This document shows positions 42,224 to 51,240 of a DNA stretch of 64,000 bases, in pieces. A program made the translations under genes and the position numbers. This DNA comes from a virus. The notes beneath the pieces were generated by a model. That model saw nothing but the letters and a program-made list of their open reading frames with translations, had not been told where the DNA came from and searched no databases. Within the stretch, counting starts at the first letter, position 1. Each line of letters begins with the position of its first letter. The DNA is taken from positions 1 through 64,000 of the IMG/VR virus record IMGVR_UViG_3300008448_008693, one strand, 5' to 3'.

Positions 42224-43152
42224 AACGATTCTATCATTCTTTTATAATCATTTGTCATTCTTTCAGGTGACCACAAGTCGTACAACTCTTTTACTTTTGT
42301 ATTGTTTTTTAAAAACGACTTTAAATTATTTTTTTGTTCAAAAAAACCTATGTGATTATGAAAATGTCGGTACATATAGGTATTATTAACCACTAAACTA
42401 GATTGCGAACTTACCGCCAAATCAGCACTTCCACCAACCCCGATAAACGGGTGAGGGGGATTATAAAAGTACATATTTAAATCATTTTTAGATAAGAAAT
42501 TAATAACCTCATCCTCAGATTCAAAATAAGTGTTAGTAATATTTAAATTAACGTTTTTCTTATTAATAATATTTTTCCATAAATTAAATTTATATGTATC
42601 ATCACCACCACCAAAAGTAGCTTGAGTTATATTCATATTAATATTTACCTCATCAAATTCGTCGTGTATTAGTTCAATCATCCTGTCAAACATTTTCCAA
42701 GGGGAAACACTAAAACCATGAGAACCTATATTTAAAATATTGTTTTCATTTTTTTGTTTTGTAAACCTTCTTATTGGTCTAATAGTCGTAAATTTATTAT
42801 CACTTATAGTTTGATTAGTATCGTCATGAATCACCCAACAATCAAAAGTTGTGTTGTAAAAACTAACCATTTCAGGAGTTAGTGGGTCATGGATTATACC
42901 GATATGTTTAGCATTGGGATACTCATTAAAAAGACCTTTATGTATATATGGTAATGTACTTAGGTAATAATTATACAATACATAATTAGGTTTTTCATTT
43001 TCCATAATTGACCTATATTCCGATTCCCCATTTACAGGGGTTTCAAAATACTTAACAGGTAAAATGTTTTTATCTAAAAGGTCATAAATCCTCTTACCAA
43101 TTTCATATACACCACACTGTGATTTTGAATGATTGATATATAATATACTCAT
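42220..43152 (-). CDS. Glycosyltransferase, paralogue B
   Basis: A 310-aa GT-B-like protein, paralogous to the 41309 product, with N-terminal LYINHSKSQCGVYEIG and a central ILNIGSHGFSVSPWK segment that corresponds to SSFGFGFPDKG in paralogue A. The C terminus has GVGGSADLAVSSQSSLVV. Two adjacent paralogues with separate divergence imply two distinct linkages being made. Confidence 0.8.
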   Translation of the reverse strand: MSILYINHSKSQCGVYEIGKRIYDLLDKNILPVKYFETPVNGESEYRSIMENEKPNYVLYNYYLSTLPYIHKGLFNEYPNAKHIGIIHDPLTPEMVSFYNTTFDCWVIHDDTNQTISDNKFTTIRPIRRFTKQKNENNILNIGSHGFSVSPWKMFDRMIELIHDEFDEVNINMNITQATFGGGDDTYKFNLWKNIINKKNVNLNITNTYFESEDEVINFLSKNDLNMYFYNPPHPFIGVGGSADLAVSSQSSLVVNNTYMYRHFHNHIGFFEQKNNLKSFLKNNTKVKELYDLWSPERMTNDYKRMIESL

Positions 43153-43154
43153 TT

Positions 43155-44096
43155 TTATTTTTTTAATTCTTTTTTTATCATGTCAATTATTAACTCATCA
43201 ACATTATATTTTGGTTCCCACCCAATTGATTTAAGTTTAAAATTATTACCAATTATATTATAATCAATAGATAAATTTTTTGATTCTTCATAATCAATAT
43301 AGTCATAAAAATTTAAATTATGTAGGGTAAAAAATTTTTTAGCAAACTCAAACATATTAGTTGATACACCACTACTAAAAACAAAATCGTCATTGATTTT
43401 ATTGTCAATAATTAATTTAACTCCACTCATAAAATCTTTAGCATGGCTAATATCTCTATTAAAATTTAAACCGTATAATTTTATTTTTTTGTTTTCTCCC
43501 TTAATTATTTGACCAACTAATGATGATATTTTTTTACTAACAAATTTATCACTTCTATAATAGGATTCATGATTAAAAAATATACCTGAAGAACATTTAA
43601 TACCGTATTTAATTCTATATTCGGACATTAAATTATGGACCGCTAATTTTGAAATCCCATAAGGGTACATTGGAGATGTTTTACTTTCTTCGGTAATTAT
43701 TTTTTCATTTGACCTTCCATACATTAATGATGAAGATGCCTGAAAGAAAAAAATATCTTTATTTTGTTTAACAATTGAATTTAATATATTTGAGGGAATA
43801 ATGTAATTATGTTCAAATGTTCTGTAAGTGTCTTCCCATGGATTTATAACATCAGTTTCTCCTGCAAAATTAACAACCACATCTGGTTTAATTGTTTTTA
43901 TTAATTGATTTACATAATTAAAATCTGACAATTCTGATAAACATAAATTAATATTGAATTTTTTATTATGTTCTTTTAACCTCTCAATCGGGGTCATCAT
44001 TCTACAAACCCCGTGCAATTCATAATCTTCTTGAATTATTTCGGTTAACAATATACCATCCTGACCTAAAGGGCCTGTTATTAGTATTTTAATCAT
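43155..44096 (-). CDS. Divergent Gmd-like SDR (second copy)
   Basis: A 313-aa extended SDR with LITGPLGQDGILL (GxxGxxG), SSSLMYG, YGISK and RDISHAKDF, all matching Gmd landmarks, but clearly diverged from the gmd at 36900. Gmd relatives include GDP-6-deoxy-lyxo-hexulose reductases (Rmd), so it may reduce or epimerise the Gmd product to give a second GDP-deoxyhexose. The Gly-Pro substitution in the first Gly-rich loop is unusual. Overlaps 44093 by 4 bases. Confidence 0.85.
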   Translation of the reverse strand: MIKILITGPLGQDGILLTEIIQEDYELHGVCRMMTPIERLKEHNKKFNINLCLSELSDFNYVNQLIKTIKPDVVVNFAGETDVINPWEDTYRTFEHNYIIPSNILNSIVKQNKDIFFFQASSSLMYGRSNEKIITEESKTSPMYPYGISKLAVHNLMSEYRIKYGIKCSSGIFFNHESYYRSDKFVSKKISSLVGQIIKGENKKIKLYGLNFNRDISHAKDFMSGVKLIIDNKINDDFVFSSGVSTNMFEFAKKFFTLHNLNFYDYIDYEESKNLSIDYNIIGNNFKLKSIGWEPKYNVDELIIDMIKKELKK

Positions 44097-44866
44097 ATAT
44101 TAATGAACTTTTCAATACCATTTAAATGTTTATAACCCCCATAGGTTATATAATAATAATCATTAATATATTTCTCATCCCCAATATAATGAGTTTCATC
44201 GGGTATGATTAGTTCACCCAAATGAGGTTTCCCCAAACAGTGGGCAATTGCTAATGGGGTTGACATATTACCTATAAAAAATTTACACGAATTAATTGAT
44301 TGTACAAGTTCATTAAATGAATTACAGTGAATCAATTCAACCTTATCTTTATATGGGAATGACTCATATTCATGTAGCGTGTTAATATTAGTAATAAATT
44401 TACATTTATTTTCGTTTACTAATTTTTCCCAAGGAAAAAGGACTGTATGTCTGTGTAAACTTCTGTGGATTAGAATAGAATCCTCAAGACCCTCAATTTT
44501 ATCAGATTGAACCCAGGGTGTTTTAGGAGGTTCTAAATTATAGTTATCACAAAGCATATCAATCCAGTTAGATTTGAAGAACAATTTGGACCACCTCCAT
44601 TGATTTAAGTTTATATAATCCTCAACAACATCCCCTTCTCTTAGTAAGTGGAATGAATTAATATAAATTTGAGACATTATAAATGGTTCTAAATCATAAT
44701 ATGTACTGTGCATATCAAAATGAAACCCATCCCCACCATATTCGGATAAGTTTGTTATATATAAAACACCTTTTTTGTTATTTTTTTCGCATATTAATTT
44801 TATAACCATTAGGTTATGTAATAAGTCACCCGTTTTTCCCCCACATATAAAATTAATTTTTTCCAT
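44093..44866 (-). CDS. GT9-like glycosyltransferase
   Basis: A 257-aa protein. Its N-terminal FICGGKTGDLLHNL (about 5-18) and C-terminal FIGNMSTPLAIAHCLGKPHL (split near residues 200-219) resemble the GT9 (heptosyltransferase-like) pattern of a first-strand GDL(L/I) loop and a late donor-binding site. The donor is unknown. It lies in the operon between the second SDR and the small helical protein gene and overlaps both. Confidence 0.7.
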   Translation of the reverse strand: MEKINFICGGKTGDLLHNLMVIKLICEKNNKKGVLYITNLSEYGGDGFHFDMHSTYYDLEPFIMSQIYINSFHLLREGDVVEDYINLNQWRWSKLFFKSNWIDMLCDNYNLEPPKTPWVQSDKIEGLEDSILIHRSLHRHTVLFPWEKLVNENKCKFITNINTLHEYESFPYKDKVELIHCNSFNELVQSINSCKFFIGNMSTPLAIAHCLGKPHLGELIIPDETHYIGDEKYINDYYYITYGGYKHLNGIEKFINI

Positions 44867-45107
44867 ACATTTTGTTACTGCCTTGTTTATATAATTTTTG
44901 AGGTTTTTGATTTATTACAATATCGTTAATCATTTCATCAATTTCTTGTATTAAATCATTTCTTTGTTGGTTAGCAATATTAGTTATTTTGGTTGCGTTA
45001 GATATTTCAGAATCAGTAGCGTTAACATTTCGTTTAATATCCTCAGCCATCCAAATTCTAATATTGGTCACAGTTAATTTATCTATTAAGTTTCCTATTG
45101 TTTCCAT
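44853..45107 (-). CDS. Small helical protein of the sugar cluster (DUF4254-like), 84 aa
   Basis: The opening IGNLIDKLTVTNIRIW followed by a helix, and the NQQRNDLIQEIDEMI segment, resemble DUF4254-type proteins that accompany glycosyltransferase clusters. It is helical throughout with no enzymatic motif. It overlaps the GT9-like gene by 14 bases. The resemblance is from a short pattern and a profile search would be needed. Confidence 0.65.
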   Translation of the reverse strand: METIGNLIDKLTVTNIRIWMAEDIKRNVNATDSEISNATKITNIANQQRNDLIQEIDEMINDIVINQKPQKLYKQGSNKMYGKN

Positions 45108-45108
45108 T

Positions 45109-46617
45109 TTAATTCATATTTAAAAAACATTCTTTAATTTTGTCGAAATTATCTAACATAAACGGTAATAAATTGTTATGGTAATCTTGTTGTAATTTTT
45201 TTAAATTATCACTATCCTCGTTCCTTGTTTGACTTTCATAATGATATGCAACAATGTTTCCATCACAATAATTTGTCAACCCCAATGTCACACATTTTAA
45301 ATTTAACTCAACATCTTCTAAACAACTAATATAGTTTTCATTAAAATACCCACATTTTTCAAAAATGTCTTTCTTAATCATCAATAACCCACCTGTATTA
45401 CCCGTTTCCTTAGTTAGGGTTGTAGAATAATTATAATAATTTGTTAAATTTTTATGACTCAATCGGATATTACCACTTTTATCAACAAAAAGTATAATTC
45501 CATCATGCTGAATGGTTTTATTTTCAAAATGAAGTCTACCCCCAACAGTTCCGACCTTAGTTTTTTCTTTAAAAACTTTCAACATACCATAAATCGCATT
45601 GTTCAACAACTTAATGTCATTGTTACAGAATAGGATAAATTCATATTCATTTCCAATATGATGTTTTACTACTTCATTATTTATCTTAGCAAAATTATAA
45701 TAATCAAATTCTATTAATTTAACATTTGTATTTTCATACCTTATTTTAATTAATTCCTTTTCTTCAACTGACGAACCTGTATCGGCAATAAAAATATCAT
45801 ATAACAATGTATTACAGTGTTCGTGAAATGAATCAACACAATCAAATAATAAATTTAATTTACTTTTTGTTGGGATGATGACCGCAACTTTACCAACATT
45901 TTTAATTTGTTTTTCTTTAATTTCAGGAACATATATTGATTCAGGTTTTAAATCTAACGGTAAAATTGACCTGAATTTATTAATAAATTTTTCTTTGGTT
46001 TCATAAAATTCTTGATTCGGTTTCCCAACCGATTGGTGGGTTATTTCAAATGATGAGGTAACACCTATCTTAACACCATCAACATAATTAGGTAAACAAA
46101 AACTATGGTCATAAAAATGGAAACGTCCCATGGTCTCATCAAATTTATGTATTATCTTTGTTTTGTCAAATGCCATAAATAAACCATCAATACTTACGAC
46201 AGGAACTAAGAATGGTAATTTTGGTGAGTATTTACTTAAAAACTTTTTATGACCGTCAGGATGATGATAAACTTGACCAACCATAGTTTGTTTTAATCTT
46301 TCCCAATACACACCCGACTCAGGAAAATAACAACTACCAGCCTTACCAATTATACCGAATTCAGGGTTGTTAGAAAAATCCTCTAACAATTTTTTACCCC
46401 AATTTTTTTCAAGTTTAATATCGTTATGACAACATACAACAATATCATACTTGGCATCTTTTATTCCTTTATTGTAAAGTTCGGATAATGAGTATTCGTT
46501 ATGGTTTACGTAAGGTAAAACCTGTACCCATTGAAGTCCTGATGTTAACACAAGATGGTCATTAAACTTATCGTTGTATTCTTTATCTTTATGTGTTGAG
46601 TAAATTATTGTTATCAT
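45109..46617 (-). CDS. Two-domain glycosyltransferase (tandem GT2-like)
   Basis: A 502-aa protein with two GT-A domains. Domain 1 (about 1-230) begins ITIIYSTHKD and has CCHNDIKL (about 62-69) as metal-binding region. Domain 2 (about 245-490) begins VAVIIPTKS and has FCNNDIKLL (about 335-343), then HYESQTR near the end. Such two-domain enzymes often add alternating or sequential sugars. The N-terminal domain resembles the StrF-type GT2-like family. It overlaps the 56-aa gene upstream. Confidence 0.85.
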   Translation of the reverse strand: MITIIYSTHKDKEYNDKFNDHLVLTSGLQWVQVLPYVNHNEYSLSELYNKGIKDAKYDIVVCCHNDIKLEKNWGKKLLEDFSNNPEFGIIGKAGSCYFPESGVYWERLKQTMVGQVYHHPDGHKKFLSKYSPKLPFLVPVVSIDGLFMAFDKTKIIHKFDETMGRFHFYDHSFCLPNYVDGVKIGVTSSFEITHQSVGKPNQEFYETKEKFINKFRSILPLDLKPESIYVPEIKEKQIKNVGKVAVIIPTKSKLNLLFDCVDSFHEHCNTLLYDIFIADTGSSVEEKELIKIRYENTNVKLIEFDYYNFAKINNEVVKHHIGNEYEFILFCNNDIKLLNNAIYGMLKVFKEKTKVGTVGGRLHFENKTIQHDGIILFVDKSGNIRLSHKNLTNYYNYSTTLTKETGNTGGLLMIKKDIFEKCGYFNENYISCLEDVELNLKCVTLGLTNYCDGNIVAYHYESQTRNEDSDNLKKLQQDYHNNLLPFMLDNFDKIKECFLNMN

Positions 46618-46759
46618 CTTCGTTTTCTTCTAATAATTTCTTTAACTTATCTAATTTTTCTGTCATATACCCATTCCACCACCCATCATTCATATTTGAC
46701 ATGGCAATTTCAGACTTCACCTTTTCAATCTCACACTCTATTTCTTTTTTACTTTTCAT
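46589..46759 (-). CDS. Small coiled-coil protein, 56 aa
   Basis: An ORF of 57 codons too short for most gene finders. It starts with ATGA overlap to the dUTPase stop and ends 29 bases inside the next gene, which is typical of translational coupling. The sequence MKSKKEIECEIEKVK and the LDKLKKLLEENED segment give a Lys/Glu-rich coiled coil around a central NMNDGWWNGYM patch. It may be a small regulator or adaptor. The function is unknown. Confidence 0.65.
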   Translation of the reverse strand: MKSKKEIECEIEKVKSEIAMSNMNDGWWNGYMTEKLDKLKKLLEENEDDNNNLLNT

Positions 46760-47361
46760 ATCCCTGTACTTCCAAATCCGTTATCACCTCTTTCTTTTTC
46801 GTTTATTTTTTCTTTTTCAACCAAATTAACCCACTTTCCATTAACAACAGGGCAAAGAACTGCTTGAGCAACCTTCATACCTTTAGTTATCGTTACAGGG
46901 TGATTATTTGTGTTAAATACAATTACTTGAACTTCACCTGTATATCCATTGTCAACAGTTCCTGGTGAGTTAAGAACCATTAGTCCTTGTTTAATCGCTA
47001 AGCCGCTTTTAGACCTAACTTGAATTTCGTACCCATCTTTAATATCAAATGAAAGACCTGTCGGAACTAAAACTCTACCAAAAGAAGGTATTTCTATTTC
47101 CTCAGTTGAATATAAATCAAATCCAGAATCACTTGAATAATTATAGAACGGGTCAATTGCATTTTCATTTAACTTAGTATACCCTAAATCAAGTGTTGGT
47201 TCATATTCATTAAATGCCTTTTCAATTTCACTAAAATCAACACCAAATTCGTCCATTATTGAGTCAAAATCTCCAACGTCATCATCTTTAGTTAATTTCA
47301 TAATCTCATCAATTTCTTTCATTTTTTCGTTGTAGAAATTGTAATTTTCAGGATTTGTCAT
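46756..47361 (-). CDS. dut: dUTPase (trimeric family)
   Basis: A 201-aa dUTP pyrophosphatase that hydrolyses dUTP to dUMP and so limits uracil in DNA and supplies dTMP synthesis. All five motifs are present: SGFDLYS (79-85), RSKSGLA (about 117-123), GTVDNGYTGEV (about 134-144), KGMKVAQAVL (about 159-168) and RGDNGFGSTG (near the end). An acidic N-terminal extension of about 65 residues, absent in typical 150-aa dUTPases, precedes the core. The exonuclease gene overlaps by 4 bases. Confidence 0.95.
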   Translation of the reverse strand: MTNPENYNFYNEKMKEIDEIMKLTKDDDVGDFDSIMDEFGVDFSEIEKAFNEYEPTLDLGYTKLNENAIDPFYNYSSDSGFDLYSTEEIEIPSFGRVLVPTGLSFDIKDGYEIQVRSKSGLAIKQGLMVLNSPGTVDNGYTGEVQVIVFNTNNHPVTITKGMKVAQAVLCPVVNGKWVNLVEKEKINEKERGDNGFGSTGI

Positions 47362-48059
47362 TTTAGTTCTTTTAATTTTTTTATAGCTTCTATTAATACC
47401 TCCACATCCTTCTCACAATATTCGGCAATTTCTTTTATCATATTCTTATTCCAATAAGAATCGTGGACATTTGCCCCAGACACCTCACCACCTTTTGGTG
47501 ATTCAATCCCCAAACAAGAGCAAAGTAAATCAAGGGACCCAATTGCGGTATAAGCCCCGTATTGCCATATTTCTTTAGTGTCAATCGCTTTAACTTCCCA
47601 TGGCTTTGTATCATATGATGGAAGAATCTTGGATGGCATAATCCCATTAATAATCATACGCTTAGCCAACATAGGAATATCAAAATTCTTTAAATTGTGA
47701 CCACATAGATAAAAATCAAGTTTATGACATCTATCTAAAAGATTTCTAACTTGGATTAAAAGTTCCTTTTCATCTTCACCTGAAAATGTTTGTTTTTTAA
47801 CATCACCATTATCCATAACAAATGCCATTGACACACAAACAATTTTTGCAAATTCGGGGACCAATGCCCCCCGTTTTATAAAAACATCATCAGGAACAAG
47901 TCCTACGTCTTCTGGAAATCTTTTTTGAAACCAATCAAAGTACTTACTGAATTGGTCCGCAAGTTCGGGACTAAATTTTTGACAAGATTCGTAATCAGGA
48001 CAACCCCCAACAGTCTCAATGTCTAAGAATAAAATTTTAGTAATTGGAATATTAATCAT
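47358..48059 (-). CDS. DEDDy 3'-5' exonuclease (PolB-like exo domain)
   Basis: A 233-aa free-standing 3'-5' exonuclease. ExoI LFLDIET (about 10-16, Asp13 and Glu15), ExoII GHNLKNFDIPML (about 119-130) and ExoIII YCEKDVEVL (about 216-224) give the DEDDy set. It resembles the predicted PolB-related 3'-5' exonucleases. It might proofread, process ends, or degrade host DNA. No polymerase domain is attached. Confidence 0.92.
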   Translation of the reverse strand: MINIPITKILFLDIETVGGCPDYESCQKFSPELADQFSKYFDWFQKRFPEDVGLVPDDVFIKRGALVPEFAKIVCVSMAFVMDNGDVKKQTFSGEDEKELLIQVRNLLDRCHKLDFYLCGHNLKNFDIPMLAKRMIINGIMPSKILPSYDTKPWEVKAIDTKEIWQYGAYTAIGSLDLLCSCLGIESPKGGEVSGANVHDSYWNKNMIKEIAEYCEKDVEVLIEAIKKLKELK

Positions 48060-48062
48060 ATC

Positions 48063-49280
48063 TTATTTTATAATTGATTCGTAAAATTCTTTTCGCAAAA
48101 TGGTTACATTTTGTAAATTGTATTTGTCTTTAACAGTTTCATACAATCTTTCACCCATATCGGTAATCATATTAGGGTTCTCAACAAGTTTTTTAATAAA
48201 CTTTGACCAATCACTATGATTTTTAGTTTCGTCAACTAACAAAGCATTACCATCAACAAAATTACCATTTTTAAGTGAATGTTTCAAGTCAATTGTATAA
48301 GGACCAACGTTAGATGCGATTAACGCTTTTTTGTAAAACCCCGCCTCAATAACTTTAAGTTGAGATTTAACCCTGTTAAAAATATGGTTTTTAATTGGTG
48401 CTAAAGAAATATCAAATTTAGAGTAATTCATAGCGTAAGATGTTACAGGTTTTGTCCAAACTCTTTGGTATGGTAATATAATATCACTTTTGTATTCATC
48501 TTCTTTAAATTCAAATAAGTAATCTTTGTATTTACCGTCAATAATTTTATAGTTATTTGTAAAAATCTCTTCATACTTAACCCAAACGGTTTCGCTAGGT
48601 TTAATTGGTCTTTGTTTTTGTTCACCTGTCTGTTGATTAACTTCAGTTACGGTCCCACGAATATCAAATCCACATAACACATATTGGATTTTATCATTAA
48701 TACTTGAGTTTTTTTGAACAAATCCATCCAATAATTTTAAATCATGTAAATGAGATGACCCCCCTAACCAACCAACTCTAATTCTTTCAGATTCTAATGT
48801 TGGTTGTTTGAACTGAGGTTCATCTGGATTTATTGCATTTGGAAAAACAACCACATTTTTATTGTATTTTCTAATTTCATCGGCAAAAATTTCTGTAGTT
48901 GTTGTTACATAATCCGCTAATTTTAGATTAGCAACAATTTTTTCATGTATTTTGTTTTGAACAATTAATGAGTGGATTGGGTGTTCTTTTGTTGGTAACC
49001 AATAATCATCTAAATCAACAATAACTTTAATTCCTTGGGATTTTAAGTAGTTAATCAACTGTTGAGTCCCCTCATAAGATGAACCAACATTTCTATGGAT
49101 ATGAACAATTTGATATTTTTTCCAATAATTAGGGTCATTTACTTTAGGTTCAAAATCAATATCCACATAAAAATCATTAGGATACATATTTTGTAACATT
49201 ACATGGGGGTCAACTGAGCGAAACTTTCCGACACCAGTTTTATCGCTTGGTAAGACTAACACATTAATTTTTTCTTTCAT
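48063..49280 (-). CDS. Glycosyltransferase, GT4-like
   Basis: A 405-aa GT-B protein. The N-terminal domain has VLVLPSDKTGVGKFR (about 6-20) and VIVDLDDYWLP (about 87-97). The C-terminal domain begins RIRVGWLGGSSHLHDL (about 168-183), and an E-A-G-F-Y-K segment near residue 315 is the expected donor site. It ends the sugar-related run on this strand. Confidence 0.85.
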   Translation of the reverse strand: MKEKINVLVLPSDKTGVGKFRSVDPHVMLQNMYPNDFYVDIDFEPKVNDPNYWKKYQIVHIHRNVGSSYEGTQQLINYLKSQGIKVIVDLDDYWLPTKEHPIHSLIVQNKIHEKIVANLKLADYVTTTTEIFADEIRKYNKNVVVFPNAINPDEPQFKQPTLESERIRVGWLGGSSHLHDLKLLDGFVQKNSSINDKIQYVLCGFDIRGTVTEVNQQTGEQKQRPIKPSETVWVKYEEIFTNNYKIIDGKYKDYLFEFKEDEYKSDIILPYQRVWTKPVTSYAMNYSKFDISLAPIKNHIFNRVKSQLKVIEAGFYKKALIASNVGPYTIDLKHSLKNGNFVDGNALLVDETKNHSDWSKFIKKLVENPNMITDMGERLYETVKDKYNLQNVTILRKEFYESIIK

Positions 49281-49344
49281 ATTTTTTAATTATATAAACT
49301 AAAATATAATAGACCATTTTCATTATATCAATATAGAAAACAAA

Positions 49345-49369
49345 AAACCCCCACGATTAATGGAGGTTT
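49345..49369 (-). terminator. Minus-strand intrinsic terminator
   Basis: On the minus strand, arms AAACCTCCA and TGGGGGTTT (one mismatch) enclose a 7-base loop and are followed by a T-run (ending near 49342). It lies downstream of the 49402-50016 gene and between it and the glycosyltransferase. Confidence 0.65.
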
Positions 49370-49401
49370 GACCAATGTAATAAAATACAAAGGGGTGCGT
49401 G

Positions 49402-50016
49402 TTATTCCGAAATTTTTCTAACCTTAGTAACTTTACCCTCAAACATATGTTGACCCACTCTAAATTTAAAAACATCGTTAGATTTTTTTGTGGACTCAAC
49501 CATAAGACCATTTTCTTTTAGTACCTCTTCAACAGTCTCCCTTACAATACTTCTAATATCATCAGCGGAAATACCATTTGAAATGCTCTCATTAACAATC
49601 GGTCTACGTTGTTGTGTGTTTGGTAATGGTTCTCCTTTTGCGTTAACGTTCATTAATCTTGCAGCTTTTTCAGCTAACTCAGATGAAATACTACTACCAC
49701 CAGTTAACGGGTTATTTGGTTGAACAATTGGATGTTCCATCATTAATTGTTTTATTTCATCAGGTAATTTTGATGACATAATTCTATCTTTAGTTACTGG
49801 TTGTTGAGGTTTACTAACAGTACTAGTTGTATGAAATTCACTTTCATTTAAAATATCATTAGGTAAATTGTAAGTTGCTTGAGGCGCTTCGTAATTTTCT
49901 ACCTGTGGTGTGGAAAAATTATTTATTCCATTATTACCTCTACCCATAGTATCGTGTCGTTCCATAATTTTTTTAGACACCATAAGTTTTTGTATTAAAT
50001 CATTTTCGTTTGTCAT
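49402..50016 (-). CDS. Hypothetical structural-type protein, 204 aa
   Basis: A Ser/Asn/Pro-rich middle region is followed by a helical C-terminal domain (about 150-204; IRSIVRETVEEVLKENG). Two possible prohead-protease sites, DILNE/SEF (near residue 59) and PIVNE/SIS (near 145), would divide it. The order of the next genes (all minus, spacing small) suggests a virion-protein operon. No domain is recognised. Confidence 0.7.
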   Translation of the reverse strand: MTNENDLIQKLMVSKKIMERHDTMGRGNNGINNFSTPQVENYEAPQATYNLPNDILNESEFHTTSTVSKPQQPVTKDRIMSSKLPDEIKQLMMEHPIVQPNNPLTGGSSISSELAEKAARLMNVNAKGEPLPNTQQRRPIVNESISNGISADDIRSIVRETVEEVLKENGLMVESTKKSNDVFKFRVGQHMFEGKVTKVRKISE

Positions 50017-50069
50017 AATAATATGTTTTATAAAAAATATGTGATAAAATATAACAGTAAAGTTAACTG

Positions 50070-50474
50070 TTAAGCAATGTTCTCTTCTGTATTATCAAAT
50101 GTGACTAAGCTAATAACTCTCACCATTCCTTTATCACCATTAGGATTAAATCCTGGTTTTGGTTCATTAAATGTCTCACCTGTTGGTTTAAATGATAGGA
50201 TTTTATCAACTCTAAATAATCTCCACCCAGGTAATGGTTGTTCACCTTTATATCCTGTATGAGACGCTCCCGAATTATCCCAAGCCCTTAATACTGGGTT
50301 ATCTGCTTTACTATACCCAAAACAAATAGGCTCAATTTCACGTAAACCTTTACCTCCTGGCTCATCACCATCATAATAAATAATAACTTTGCGTCGTTTA
50401 TTAATTGCATCACTTAATGATTCTATTGATGCGACTTCTAATAATACCGACTTAAATGTATCTATTAATTTCAT
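50070..50474 (-). CDS. Stand-alone WYL domain with leader
   Basis: The protein is 134 aa. Residues about 25-110 match the WYL fold: RRKVIIYYDGDEPGG, GLREIEPICFGY, PVLRAW and GWRLFRVDKILSF. WYL domains usually bind nucleic acids or ligands within transcription factors that include an HTH, but no HTH is present here. The first 13 residues (MKLIDTFKSVLLE) look like a short T4-type head-targeting leader ending Leu-Leu-Glu, so the domain may be packaged and injected. Both inferences are open to test. It overlaps the downstream gene's stop by 1 base. Confidence 0.75.
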   Translation of the reverse strand: MKLIDTFKSVLLEVASIESLSDAINKRRKVIIYYDGDEPGGKGLREIEPICFGYSKADNPVLRAWDNSGASHTGYKGEQPLPGWRLFRVDKILSFKPTGETFNEPKPGFNPNGDKGMVRVISLVTFDNTEENIA

Positions 50475-50767
50475 TATGCACTTGGAGTTGTGTAAGGGTT
50501 TTGTATTTTATATTTATTTATTACCAATTCTGCTTTCCTTTCAATTATGTCTTGAATACCTCCCGCATTTTGGTTTCCTGTATCTAAAAACTGACCAGTT
50601 CCTTTACCTTGAGCATCTCCATCCGCTAACGCATCTGGATTAACTGCCGAGTATTGGTTTTCTGTTTTGTAATCATTTTTAGGGAACAATTTTTTTCTTT
50701 CCGATTCTGCGATTTCAGATAATGAGTTTTTAGGTTGACTGAAATCTAATGGTTCGTTAACTGCCAT
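50474..50767 (-). CDS. Hypothetical protein, 97 aa
   Basis: A small soluble polar protein with a central Gly/Ala/Asp-rich segment (ALADGDAQGKGTGQ). No motif is recognised. It starts with AVNEPLDFS and lies 2 bases from the next gene in a tight operon with the WYL-domain gene. Confidence 0.65.
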   Translation of the reverse strand: MAVNEPLDFSQPKNSLSEIAESERKKLFPKNDYKTENQYSAVNPDALADGDAQGKGTGQFLDTGNQNAGGIQDIIERKAELVINKYKIQNPYTTPSA

Positions 50768-50769
50768 AA

Positions 50770-51240
50770 TTATATTATTTTATTGATTAAATCGTTTATT
50801 CTTTTTAAGTTTTCGGTTATTGCCGTATCATATCTTTCTGTTGCCGATTTATGTGATTTAGTCGGTCTATTCATATTATTCACGTTATTTTTTTCGTGAG
50901 GTTGAATAAATTGATTTGGGAGTACAGTTGATTTAACTTCCTTTGGTAAACGAGAATTTTCTCTCATTGAGTTCAGAGTATTGTCAACCCACTCTTTTAC
51001 GTAATGACCTCCATTTAATATAAATGATAAATCGTTTTCATGACCATTAAAATTGTCAAACCAATTTTTCATTCTTTTTAATTGTTGATACGTAATTTCT
51101 TTTTTATCTCTTAGGTCTTTATTTCGTTTATAACCTTCAGTTGTTTCATCAGCACCATTGGCAGAATTAAAGCATTGGTCTAAATAACCAACAACGTCTT
51201 CAGGTAATGGAACTGTATGTCCGTATAAATCTTTATTCAT
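50770..51240 (-). CDS. Hypothetical protein, 156 aa
   Basis: A small Asn-rich protein with a helical N-terminal half (YQQLKRMKNWFDNF near residue 51) and a low-complexity tail. It overlaps the upstream gene by 8 bases and has no known domain. The operon position beside virion-type genes suggests an auxiliary structural role. Confidence 0.65.
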   Translation of the reverse strand: MNKDLYGHTVPLPEDVVGYLDQCFNSANGADETTEGYKRNKDLRDKKEITYQQLKRMKNWFDNFNGHENDLSFILNGGHYVKEWVDNTLNSMRENSRLPKEVKSTVLPNQFIQPHEKNNVNNMNRPTKSHKSATERYDTAITENLKRINDLINKII

